This document shows positions 20,253 through 29,542 of a DNA stretch of 64,000 nucleotides, piece by piece. Within the stretch, counting starts at the first letter, position 1, and every line of letters starts with the position of its first letter. The notes below the pieces were generated by a model that saw only the letters and a program-made list of their open reading frames with translations, searched no databases and had not been told where the DNA came from. The DNA is from Trichomonas vaginalis G3 (taxonomy: Eukaryota; Parabasalia; Trichomonadida; Trichomonadidae), in NCBI RefSeq assembly GCF_026262505.1, contig NC_067203.1:7874001-7938000 (forward strand), written 5' to 3'. A program made the translations under genes and the position numbers.

Positions 20253-20438
20253 ATGACAAAATTAATTAAGCCAACTATTTCTAAATTAATGATACCAATG
20301 AAATCATTTCATGGAGTACTTATCCCAGGTTCTTCACAATTAGCCGGGGCAAGTGTTGTGACTCAAGGTGGAACATTAGCGAATCCATTCAAATTATTAA
20401 CTAAAGATGAACTTAATAAAATGATGATAAAAAACTGA
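20253..20438 (+). CDS. Short hypothetical Maverick protein (61 aa)
   Basis: MTKLIKPTISKLMIPMKSF, then VLIPGSSQLAGASVV and LLTKDELNKMM. Preceded by TTTTATTTTTATCATAAATG, the element-type leader. No counterpart identified in Maverick 2; function unknown. Confidence 0.5.
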   Translation: MTKLIKPTISKLMIPMKSFHGVLIPGSSQLAGASVVTQGGTLANPFKLLTKDELNKMMIKN

Positions 20439-20455
20439 TAACAAAATTTTATTTC

Positions 20456-21035
20456 ACTGTTACCATGTTACCATGTGCTACCAGGTTAATTAACTTCTCT
20501 TAAAAATGATGACAATATGACATTTTATTATATTTTTGGTCAAAGCTTCCACGAGAGAAAAGATTCTTCATTCGCTAAGGATTCCAAAAATGAAAAAATC
20601 ATTGATTTCGGCTGAGAAAAAACAGCAAAACCCTTCTTCCACGGGAACAAAGAAATAAAGAAGAAATAAAGGAAATTTTTTATTTATTCCCGTGGAAGAT
20701 AGAGCACTTTTATGACACTTTTTATTCACGACAAACAAGACAAACAAAGAAAATCAGAAAATACGGCGCTGTCGCGGTTCGAACCACAGACCCTGACCCC
20801 TCCATAACACCACCTTAGACCACTGTGCTACGTAGCCTGTCGACATAAGATTTTATAAATTACATATTTGACGTAAATTTATTTCCCAGTTATTCAAAAA
20901 TAATTAATTATTGAATAACCTAAAATCATTAATGAAAACATAAACGATAACATTTATTTCCTGTGTTGTTGTCAAAATGTTATGTTGTCATCATTTTTAA
21001 AAGAAGTTAATTAACATGGTAGCACATAGTAACAC
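20456..21035. repeat. Inverted-repeat block of Maverick 1
   Basis: Outer inverted copies (about 20,456-20,530 and 20,965-21,035) share ACCATGTGCTACCAGGTTAA-like sequence, AACTTCTYTTAAAAATGATGACA and the TGTTGTTGTC segment. These are single copies of the unit tandemly arrayed around the primase-helicase gene of Maverick 2 (44,045-44,856 and 47,255-47,788). Between them lie a hairpin (TTCCACGGGAA / TTCCCGTGGAA) and a tRNA-like stretch, but no gene. The site is equivalent: just beyond the minus-strand replication/integration genes. Confidence 0.7.
20765..20845 (-). other. tRNA-like sequence with A- and B-box motifs
   Basis: On the minus strand, TAGCACAGTGGTCTAAGG matches the tRNA A-box consensus and GGTTCGAACCG matches the B-box at roughly tRNA spacing, with TTTT shortly downstream. 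The acceptor and T stems do not pair properly, so this is not a functional tRNA. It may be a tRNA-derived relic or an internal Pol III promoter. Confidence 0.3.
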
Positions 21036-21043
21036 TGAAAAAA

Positions 21044-21340
21044 TTAAATTTGGATTGAGTTTAAAAATTCATCTTTATTAAATTCATCTCTTCCAATCAA
21101 TTTATTTATTCTATTAAATTCTTTTATTTTTGCTTCACTCAGTTTAAGGATTGAACGGTAAGTTTCTAATTTTTCGATTATTTCTTTCCTCTCTTTATCG
21201 TTTTCAGCCCCACCGCATTGCGGCTTCTTTTTGTAATAGCATATTTTTGATTTAATTCTGTTTAGTTTCTTTTTATATTCATCGTCTGGACTCTGAATCT
21301 TAATTGAATCAGGACTCTTGGATGCTTCGTTGTCACTCAT
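21044..21340 (-). CDS. Small charged helical protein next to integrase
   Basis: 98 residues: an acidic/Ser-rich N-terminus, a KICYYKKKPQCGG stretch, then a Lys/Glu helix (IIEKLETYRSILKLSEAKIKEF). It lies 19 bp downstream of the integrase gene on the same strand, and its leader has the T-run form (TTTTTTTATTTCGTAAGAAATG). No family recognised; could be an accessory to integration or replication. Confidence 0.55.
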   Translation of the reverse strand: MSDNEASKSPDSIKIQSPDDEYKKKLNRIKSKICYYKKKPQCGGAENDKERKEIIEKLETYRSILKLSEAKIKEFNRINKLIGRDEFNKDEFLNSIQI

Positions 21341-21359
21341 TTCTTACGAAATAAAAAAA

Positions 21360-22949
21360 TTAAATATTATTTAAATATAATGGAGTAATAAAATAAATCG
21401 GAATTTCTATTAATTTATTGTTAACCTCAACTAATGCATTGCCGTTAATATATCTAACAAATTCAGCTATTGTGTCAAATCTTCGTCTTCTTTTTGTCAT
21501 TGATTTATCAGTTTTTCCATAATCGAGATGAATCAAAACTTTATCCCCTTGTTTAAAATTCATGAGCCCCGAATTAATTTGTTCACGTTTAACATCATTT
21601 AACCTTTCCATTTGCTTTCTAATATATTCCCATTCTTTTGAAATATCATTTTTCATTTCCACTGGTTTCATGTTTATAGTTCTATGCCATGTATTATTGT
21701 AATAATATACTAACTGTTGTATGATGGAGTCATGATTTCCATCCCAGTATATCTGACCGTTAACTCCTAACACATCTCTAAGAGTTCTCATTACCGCATC
21801 AACTATTTTATTATGAAACGTATATGGAGAGGATGAAAAGTAAAAATTAATTTGTGGGAAATAATGAGCCATAGCTGCCTGAAATCCTTTATCACCATCA
21901 CCCATTATATTATCTACTCTTTCATGATCTAGTAAGTATTGTCTAGCTCTTCTTGTTTCCTGTTCTGTTTTCCCTTTCACCGGAATGCAATATAAATATC
22001 TGGTGTTAATGTTAATGGCAAATAAATAAGTAACGTTTCCTTTTGAATATTCTAAATGATCGATTTCGTATGAATATGGATATGGTGCAAATGAAGGGCG
22101 ACTAAATTTTTCCTTTAACGGTTGAATTTTTGGGTCAGTTGGTTTATTTAATATCTTGAAATCCTTTTTAAAATCTTTTTGCTTCTTTAATGTTTGAAAT
22201 GGATATAATAAAGTGAATGATGAAGGATTAACTGAAGGAGGAGGTACTACCGTTGGAGGTTTTGGTATTGCAAGTGATTTAATTTTATCTGCTTTGATTT
22301 TGGATGATGAAGTTTTGGATTTCATTCCTCCTTTCATTAATTCTGGATGTATTCTATTCATTTGTTTTAAATATGCTGTATATAAAGGTTTGATATACTT
22401 TCCCGCTTCGAGTTTATGTTGAAGGATGAATTCCAAAAGTTGATCTTCATTTAAAAGTCGGGCTGAATATGGTTTAACTAATGAATCATAAATTAAAGCT
22501 TGTGCATCATTTATGGTCTGAAGGACCTGGGTGTTTTGCACCTTTAGCTGTTGAACATTTGCTACTTTCTCTTTTGGTGTTGTTTTCGGCTTTTTCTTCT
22601 TTTGTTTTTGTTCCTTTGTTTTTTGCGGCTCAGGATTATATAATTTATATAATTCATCAATATCTTCTTCTGTTAATACTTTATTTTTGAAATCTTTCAA
22701 TTGTTTAAGTTGTGATTTAGTTTTTCCCTTTGTATATTCATTATTTTTAATTTTGTCTTTAATTTTAGAAATTATTTTATCATGATATTTCAAAATTTCA
22801 TTTTTATAATATGGATAATAATAATCCATATCATCACCCGTTATATTGTTATTATGTTTTTGGAGATATGATTTTAATTCATAATAATTAAGAAAATTTT
22901 GATTAAGTACTAAATCATCAATTAAAATTTCTAAATCTACGTTATCCAT
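21360..22949 (-). CDS. Maverick retroviral-type (rve) integrase
   Basis: 529 residues. The N-terminal ~170 residues are Lys/Asn-rich and helical. The rve core starts near residue 290: YEIDHLEY (first Asp), VDNIMGDGDKGF (second Asp), HNKIVDAVMRTLRD (third position). In the usual DDE core the third residue is Glu; here the aligned position reads Asp, 32 residues after the second Asp. The C-terminal part (GDKVLIHLDYGKTDK, RRRRFDTIAEFVRYINGNALVEV) is an SH3-like tail. Integrases of this type join Polinton ends to target DNA, giving the 6-bp duplication seen here. The frame is intact. The leader is TTTATTTTTATATAAATG. Confidence 0.85.
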   Translation of the reverse strand: MDNVDLEILIDDLVLNQNFLNYYELKSYLQKHNNNITGDDMDYYYPYYKNEILKYHDKIISKIKDKIKNNEYTKGKTKSQLKQLKDFKNKVLTEEDIDELYKLYNPEPQKTKEQKQKKKKPKTTPKEKVANVQQLKVQNTQVLQTINDAQALIYDSLVKPYSARLLNEDQLLEFILQHKLEAGKYIKPLYTAYLKQMNRIHPELMKGGMKSKTSSSKIKADKIKSLAIPKPPTVVPPPSVNPSSFTLLYPFQTLKKQKDFKKDFKILNKPTDPKIQPLKEKFSRPSFAPYPYSYEIDHLEYSKGNVTYLFAININTRYLYCIPVKGKTEQETRRARQYLLDHERVDNIMGDGDKGFQAAMAHYFPQINFYFSSSPYTFHNKIVDAVMRTLRDVLGVNGQIYWDGNHDSIIQQLVYYYNNTWHRTINMKPVEMKNDISKEWEYIRKQMERLNDVKREQINSGLMNFKQGDKVLIHLDYGKTDKSMTKRRRRFDTIAEFVRYINGNALVEVNNKLIEIPIYFITPLYLNNI

Positions 22950-23103
22950 TTATATAAAAATAAAATAAATGTTTTAAGGGTGCCCACCTCTTTGAATCAT
23001 AGTATCAAAACCATTATTAACGGTTCCTTTTGTCTCTTCTGTGGCATTTTATTAAAAATAAAATTTTAAATTCATGACTCAACCCCTACGTTTTTAAATT
23101 GTA

Positions 23104-26100
23104 TTAAATAAATGGCATACAACATCCATTTTCACAACATACAGCCTTAGTGTGTGCTCCTGTTAATGCAGTCTTACCGATTGTTAAGCGAGTCATTGAC
23201 CCGTTTTTAAGTTGTAAATTAATATTCTGACCATCAAATATCACTTTATCATTTATTATATCCAAATAATTTTTAGGTGTTAATTGTTTATTTTGTCGTA
23301 AACTAACACCTTTCATTTTTTGTGCAATCTTTTTAAAATCACTTCCATCAATTGAACCGTTGAATGATGTATAACACTTGGGGCATAAAGCAACCATGTT
23401 ATCACCTTGTTTCTCAATTGCTAAACCCAATAACTTCTTCTCATGTGCTTTTTCTTCAGCTTTATTCTTTAATTTAGGTTTAAATTTCTCATCAAAACAG
23501 AAGAAATCAAATGGTGCGAATTTGAAAATGTTTTTATCATAAAATTGTTTATCGGTAACAATTGCTTGAAATGCTTGAGTGTTAGGAAGATTTGGATCGC
23601 CAGCAATTGCCCAATAAGATGAATCAGTATCACCTTCAATGAAATGAAAACAATTAACATTCATGCATTTATACATAAAATCATAAATGAAAACCAAATA
23701 CCAGTATTTAGCATTATCTAAAGTGAAGAATGCCTCTTGTAAACATGTATCACATCTATAAAATCTATCTTTGAGCATCACTTGATACGTATCCTCTCCT
23801 ATTTCTCTTATGTTTTTAAACTTATTTGACATACATGCAACGCGTGACTTCTGTGCATTCATTATTTTAGTCTTTGCGTAATTTTGTGTATTCATTGCAT
23901 CGTAACCATATGATCCATTAAGCGAAATCTTGCAAAATAAACTTTTTCCTTTATTTCCTTCTAATTCAGCCTTTTGTCTTTCGTTCATAAATTCGTTCGC
24001 AAATTCATTAAAACAAGTGTTTTTAGTAAATGTTAAAATTGATTGAATGTCATCAATGATAAAATGAAATCTGTCTATTAGATACCAAAGATAATAAGAA
24101 GAAAATGGTTGATATTGGTTGTGTGTTGATGCTAACTGAGTTAATTTCCTCTGTTTCTGGTCAACTGGTAGATTGTTTGATTTCATGTAATTATACATAA
24201 AACTGCCAATTGTTTTTTCATCTGTGATAATATCTAAGTTTCTTATTATCAGTAAAAAGTTTATGTAATCATTAATGTATTTTTCATCAATGTGACCCTT
24301 TACTTCAGCCACGAATAAAGTATTTTTCTTCTTAATAATTCCCAGTGCTTTTGCTTTCTTTGTTGCTGTATCACAAATGATAACACCATTCAATCTTCCC
24401 GGCATATACATTTTATGGTCAGTATATTGAATGAAATCATGAGGATTAGATGAAAATGATGAAGGATATAATGAATTAAAATCAACACCAACGAAATGAG
24501 TCATAATGTTGGTGGTGTCCTCATTGGATACAGTTTTAGTTTCTGGACTATATGAAAGTTTATTAATGTGCGTGATTCCTTTAAGATTTACTCTATGTTG
24601 AACATTTGATAGACCACCAGTAATTCCATTACGGAGAATGTGATAAGCTTCAACTGAATCTAAAGTCATTGGTAAATTATTTTTTAATGCATAATTTCTT
24701 AAATTGATTCTTAAACGTTGAACATCTTCATCTTTATTTGATTTTACGACATTGCAATAACAACACATTAACTGACAATTTTCTTTGGTATGTGGTTTTT
24801 CATTATCGATTCTATCCAGTGTTGGTTTATTTGCATATGTAAACGCTTTACCACACATTTTGCATTTAGATGAAAGGATTAAATCGTGATAGTATTGAAA
24901 ATCATCCATTGAAACATTATTTTTAGTATCCCTTTCTGCTTTTTCATCTTGTTTCTTATATGATTCAATTTTATATTTCCAATACTTTTTCGTTAATTCA
25001 AAACTTGATTCTATCTCTTCCTCAGGATATTTTTCATTAGGATTAAAGTCTTTATATGCTAAAGCGTAACGAATCAATGAAGCATTCGATGATAAAGAAA
25101 GATTATGAAGCGTGTCAATTTTATAAACAAATGTTTCTTCAATAATTTTATCGATTGGGTCAATCATAATTTCAACATCTTTATTGCAATAATGAATAAA
25201 ATATTCTAATCTATTCTTAAAATTTTTAGCATCATTGAGATATATTTGATAATCACTATCTGATATAGTTTCTTGAGTTAATGCTGAATAAAATGAATCT
25301 TGAGTGAATGGTTCCACTTTATATAATTCTTCTTCGTAATTTTCCCACGTGATGAATTGATAAGGGAAAAAGGATTTAACACGTGATTTATTGTTTCCGA
25401 AATCTTAAGTGAATTGGTCTAATGTCCCACCCGCTATATAATTTCTGATGTCAATAAATCTTAATTCATATGGAACGTTTGTTTTCTTTACAATGATTTG
25501 CTTAAATTGTGAAGATGAACCCTAGCATTGATTTTTTTTCCATTTTGCAGTGTTTAAATCACGAAGAATTAAATTTAAATCAAACTTTCCCGAATTAAAA
25601 CCTATGATATTCACTTTATTGAATTCCTCATCTAGAAGTTCTTTAAATGCTTCCTTCTGTTTTTCATTTAATGTATGAGACAAAGTCCCCACCGTTTGCG
25701 GCTTCATTAATTCTTCATATTGTTCAATATTTGATTCAACAACTAATGAACAGGTTGAAAATAAAAACTCAATCCAATCAGAAATAAAAGAATCACTCGA
25801 AGTTAAGCAAAAATTCCTCGTATATGTTTTATCGTTTAATTTAACCGTTGATGATACCATGAATGGTTTTAAGTAAGCATTCAAAGTTGCACACTCAGAA
25901 AGTTGTAATTCTTCTTTAGTCTCTAATGTTTCAAAGTCAAAAGTAATATAATATCTTGTCGGTTTATAATATTTCTGCAAATTGTGAGCTAATAACCACT
26001 GATATATCTTCTGTTTCGTAATATGTGGTGCATATGGTTGCTGTGTCTTTTGCAACTGAACGTCTTGAATTAATCTCCATTATTTTCTTTACATTTCTCA

Positions 26101-26569
26101 CAATGCTTTAAAAATCTTCTTTGGTTTTTCCTTTCTGGATCATCACGGATAGAAAAACTTCTTCTTTACAATATGGACAAACTTTATAGCCAGTGAGTGC
26201 TTCAACGTCTGTTATTCTGTCAGCGTGAAGTTTTCCACATGGACTCTGTGTTAATAAAATATTTACTGTTTCAAATTCTGGATCTATCATTATTGATTCC
26301 ACTAATGGAAAGTCTACCTTATTTATGTCCACGTCTTCTGGTTGAGGATCACAATAATAGAAATCAATATTAACATTTAACATTCTCGCTAATCTCTCAC
26401 TTTCTGATGAAATGTCAAACCCTTCATATGCATCTATTGCTTCATTTAAATAGCTTCTACGAGTTTTAGGATTAACACCATCAGGAATGTTATAGAAGCG
26501 TTTAAATAACCTTCTACCTTCTGCTCTAATTTGATTATCATTCATTTTAGCTGTTCCGTTTTTGTTCAT
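23104..26569 (-). pseudogene. Maverick protein-primed-type DNA polymerase B, broken
   Basis: About 1,150 codons in total, close to the Maverick 2 copy over their shared length. In order: N-terminal region with CPYCKEEV finger; 3'-5' exonuclease motifs DFETLE, NSGKFDLNL and YCNKDVEIMI; an HNH-type insert (CKMCGKAF, LDRIDNEKPH, CCYCNVVKSNKDE); polymerase motifs A DFNSLYPSSF, B KISLNGSYGYDA and C EGDTDSSYW. A C-terminal Cys-rich tail (CPKCY, CCENGCC) follows. Lesions: a lost base near 26,056, indels near 25,525 and 25,317, and a nonsense change at about 25,406 (TAA where the other copy has CAA). An in-frame insertion of nine residues lies near 25,680. Unlike Maverick 2, the 3' end is complete. 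Confidence 0.9.
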
Positions 26570-26610
26570 TTATGTAAGAATAAAAAATTAAAAAATAAAT
26601 AAAAATAAGT

Positions 26611-27720
26611 TTATTTTTTAAGCCCATAAAATGAATTAAGAACACATAAATTTTTATCATCCGCGACGTGACGAATACATTTTAATTTACTCAAGAATGT
26701 GTACCCTGATACATTAAATCTAATTCCTGTCTTATTTAATTTCACAACTTTGAAAAGGAATGTATGAATAGCTATAAAATGATGAGAAGATGTTTTATGG
26801 GTTGCTTCCGTTTTTTCTGAAATAAATGAATAAATATAATGCTTATACGTTTTCATATCTTTTATATTCTTAATAACGAATGGTATAGACCTTTCACTTC
26901 ATCTTCCTTCGGTGCTGTTCTTTCATATGAAACATTATTAGTATCTTCAACAATGAAACCGCAATCACATAAAATTTTATATGTTCCAATGGTTTCTTTT
27001 GATATTTTATCTAATAAATCAAAAACTTTATCAACACCTGTGCATTTATTTAAATAATAATTTGTGTAAATATCATGATCTTCTTTCTTAATCGTATTAG
27101 TTGCATATGTCACATTTTTAAGAGCTTTTTTGAATTTTTCGGAATCTAAAGGTGGTGAAAGTAATATACAGGGGTATTCTTCATTATCAATAAATTGTAA
27201 CTTATGTTTACGAATAAATTTAGTACCTTCTTCTGAAAGTGTTTCGTCTATTTCACCATCTAATAAATTTTGTGTTGATTCTGAGACATAATTTTTATAT
27301 CTTTCTTCATGAGATTTCTGAACTTCTGATTCTGAAGCTGGGATATTCATTAAACCCTCTACTTCATTTTCATTATATTTTTCAACTTCTCTTAATTCCT
27401 TAATTCTTTCATCTATTTCATCTCTTATTTTTTTCAGTCTTTCAATTTCATTGTATTCATCATCTTTAATCCGTTCTTCATAATATTCGGGAAACATCAG
27501 GTTCTTTAGGTTTTTCTTCTTCAGATGTGGGATATAAGAAATTTATAACATCATCTTTATTCATTTTTCCATCATAATCTAAATCATTTAATAACTCCGC
27601 GAATTTTTGACAATTTCTTAAATAATATTTATCAACTTCATAACCCACCTCCTCTAATATATCCTTTATTTCCTCGTTTGTGAATCCTAATTTTTTAACG
27701 TTGTTAGTTTTGACGCTCAT
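26611..27720 (-). pseudogene. Conserved ~370-codon Maverick gene, broken
   Basis: Three consecutive frames align with the Maverick 2 locus 50,927-52,059: an N-terminal piece from the ATG at 27,720 (helical, ELLNDLDYDGKMNKDD), a central coiled-coil piece (RDEIDERIKELREVEKYNENE), then a C-terminal domain (PCILLSPPLDSEKFKKAL, YKILCDCGFIVEDT, KHYIYSFISEKTEATHK, CIRHVADDKNLCVL). Frameshifts near 27,480 and 26,860. It always sits directly upstream of PolB. Product unrecognised; with a protein-primed-type polymerase next door, a terminal-protein or replication accessory role is only a guess. Confidence 0.7.
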
Positions 27721-27773
27721 TTCATACAAAATAAAAAAATAAAATAATAAACATAACTAAGTTTTAATTTTTC

Positions 27774-28589
27774 GTAAGACATTAATTTTTAAAGTTTATT
27801 TTTTTAAAATTTTTTTATTTTTTATTTCATTATGGTAGTGAATCTTTCATTCATGAAAATAATTATTTCTAATTTCTTTTATTCTCTCGTACATACTAGA
27901 TTTGAAGAATTCGGAACTTTTACCATAATCTCCTAAATGTTTTCTTATCCCTAACGTGTGCCAGTTATTATATGAAACTGAATAAACTTTATCTTTATCT
28001 TTACACCTTTCATTACTTCCAATATATTTATATCTCAGTTTTGATTTAGCATTTTCATATTCATTAGCGTTTAATAATTCACAGTCTTCCTTTTTAAATT
28101 GATGTTTAAGATATTCAGGATTTAATACTCTACGTTTATATGCTCCTAACTTAGTTCTAAAGGTTTTTCTACAAAATTTAGGAATTCCATCCTCTTTAAT
28201 GTCATCAATGATTTCCATTTCATTATTTTCAATTTCTTCTTCTCGTTTATGAGGTCTTTGATTATGACTCCATTGATTCCATGAAATTAAATATTCTTTA
28301 TCATTATATTTATACCTCATTAGCTTATTTTGGCTTTCATATTCATTTAATAATTCACAATCTTCATTTTTAAATTGAAGTTTAACCCATTCAGGATTTA
28401 AACAATGTTTAATTAATCGCGGAATATCTGACATCATCTATATATAGCTTCTTTTATAAAAGATAAAAAAATAAATTATTTTAAAATTAATGTTAATTTT
28501 TTAATGATTTATAAATAAATATATTTTAATGCATCGTCTATATATAGATGTAACAAAAAAAGTCACTAAACCCGTCATATCCTACTACT
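27774..28589. repeat. Maverick 1 right TIR (816 bp)
   Basis: Reverse complement of 14,828-15,642. Carries the intact copy of the duplicated TIR gene. Confidence 0.9.
27847..28437 (-). CDS. TIR-borne two-repeat protein (196 aa), intact copy
   Basis: Two related repeats: LNPEWVKLQFKNEDCELLNE ... KLMRYKY ... YLISWNQW and LNPEYLKHQFKKEDCELLNA ... KLRYKY ... YSVSYNNW, separated by an acidic linker. The core pattern (QFKxEDCELLxxEYxxxxxKLxYKY...W) resembles repeats attached to endonucleases and DNA-binding proteins in phages and large viruses, but without their Cys residues. A DNA-binding role is therefore plausible, not shown. Because it lies wholly inside the TIR, the element carries two copies; the other is frameshifted. 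Confidence 0.65.
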   Translation of the reverse strand: MMSDIPRLIKHCLNPEWVKLQFKNEDCELLNEYESQNKLMRYKYNDKEYLISWNQWSHNQRPHKREEEIENNEMEIIDDIKEDGIPKFCRKTFRTKLGAYKRRVLNPEYLKHQFKKEDCELLNANEYENAKSKLRYKYIGSNERCKDKDKVYSVSYNNWHTLGIRKHLGDYGKSSEFFKSSMYERIKEIRNNYFHE

Positions 28590-28595
28590 TATAAA
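28590..28595. repeat. 6-bp TSD of Maverick 1, right copy (TATAAA)
   Basis: Pairs with 14,822-14,827. Confidence 0.85.
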
Positions 28596-28640
28596 ATAAC
28601 ATTTTTATTTTTACTAAGAAAAAAAAGGTTTTTGATAATA

Positions 28641-28880
28641 AATTTATTTTATTTCGAAAAAGTAGCAATAATCGTAAAAGGGTATTGATAGGCTTGCTAA
28701 AGTAACTAATTTTAGCTGTCAAATACTTTTGTATTTTGAAGTAAATTAGTATAAATTTGTTTTTACTTTTATTTCGAAAAAGTAGCAATAATCGTAAAAG
28801 GGTATTGATAGGCTTGCTAAAGTAACTAATTTTAGCTGTCAAATACTTTTGTATTTTGAAGTAAATTAGTATAAATTTGA
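28641..28880. repeat. X1 B-arm: two 120-bp tandem repeats
   Basis: Near-identical 120-bp units (landmark GGTATTGATAGGCTTGCTAA at 28,680 and 28,800). X2 has three units at 34,001-34,360. A Leu/Arg-rich frame of about 85 codons crosses them by chance. Confidence 0.9.
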
Positions 28881-29069
28881 TATTATTTTAACTCCCTTTG
28901 AAAACCTCAATTTTCCATACAGAGGGAACGGGAATAGCATCCAATATTCCCTGAGAATGGTTGCGCATTCTCAATTCCCTCTATATTTCGAACGAAGCTC
29001 TCATCGGTCTTTTTTTTAATACTAAACGTTTTTTCCCCCTGTCACTTTTAGCTAAAATTTGGGTTTGCC

Positions 29070-29079
29070 AATTTGATTT
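29070..29079. repeat. 10-bp target-site duplication of X1, right copy
   Basis: AATTTGATTT, identical to 14,367-14,376. Confidence 0.8.
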
Positions 29080-29145
29080 TTATATAAAATAGTTATATAT
29101 TAGAAAATAATATGAGTTTATGTGATATTATTTTTCAGAAGATTT
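29080..29145. repeat. Outer piece of the palindrome right arm, displaced by X1
   Basis: Complementary to 13,520-13,590 (shared AAATCTTCTGAAAAATAATA on the minus strand). Together with 14,016-14,376 it restores the right arm of the palindrome, showing where X1 inserted. Confidence 0.85.
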
Positions 29146-29542
29146 CATTCTATATGCCTACGAAAAGTACTCTCAAAACTAACTTTTTCCTAATTATAAT
29201 TAAATCTAGAATATTGTATTATGCTTAGTATTATTTCATTTTTCTCATTCAATTTAGAATTGACAAATGTCAAAAAATTGAGAGCTGTCACTTTTGATGA
29301 ATTTCTGTTTATTACAAATTCTTGTTTCTTTGACTATCTTATTTTTTCTGTTTATTACAATAATAGCTTTGAATACTTTGACTTCAAAAAAGGACTGTGT
29401 TTTGTTGAATTTATATTTAATAAATTTAATGTATGAATTGTTTTTCTGGACCAATTATGACATAATATCACAAATAATACAATAACTTGAGTTTTATGAA
29501 TTTTTATGGAAAATTTCTTTAAAATTTTCCCGCATTTTTTAA
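29146..29542. other. Gene-free spacer upstream of the BTB/ankyrin gene
   Basis: AT-rich; two short overlapping frames on both strands look fortuitous. Nothing further seen. Confidence 0.5.

Larger units (their letters stand above)
14828..28589. mobile_element. Maverick/Polinton element 1 (13.8 kb)
   Basis: Begins AGTAGTAGG and ends CCTACTACT, with TIRs of 815 bp (left) and 816 bp (right) and a 6-bp target duplication, the standard Polinton architecture. Right-half genes on the minus strand are a small protein, a retroviral-type integrase, protein-primed-type PolB (broken), a ~370-codon gene (broken) and the TIR-borne gene. The left half holds small virion-type genes, all broken, an inserted 2.26-kb element, and a 25-N assembly gap at 19,366-19,390. 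No capsid, packaging ATPase or protease gene is visible. Confidence 0.9.
14377..29069. mobile_element. Element X1: MULE-like element split by Maverick 1
   Basis: The outer ends are GAGTAGGGGTAATTTTAGC... (left, 'A' end) and, read inward from the right, GGCAAACCCAAATTTTAGC... ('B' end). They share only a short core, AATTTTAGCTAAAAGTGACA. Identical 10-bp direct repeats flank the ends. Without Maverick 1 the element is about 0.9 kb with no transposase. Ten-base duplications are typical of Mutator-like elements, which are known from Trichomonas, so a non-autonomous MULE is the best guess. The A arm carries two copies of a GC-rich hairpin (AAGCCGC / GCGGCTT). The B arm carries 120-bp tandem repeats. 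Confidence 0.75.

Noticed and set aside
20765..20845. Functional tRNA gene
   Set aside because: A and B boxes match but acceptor and T stems do not pair.
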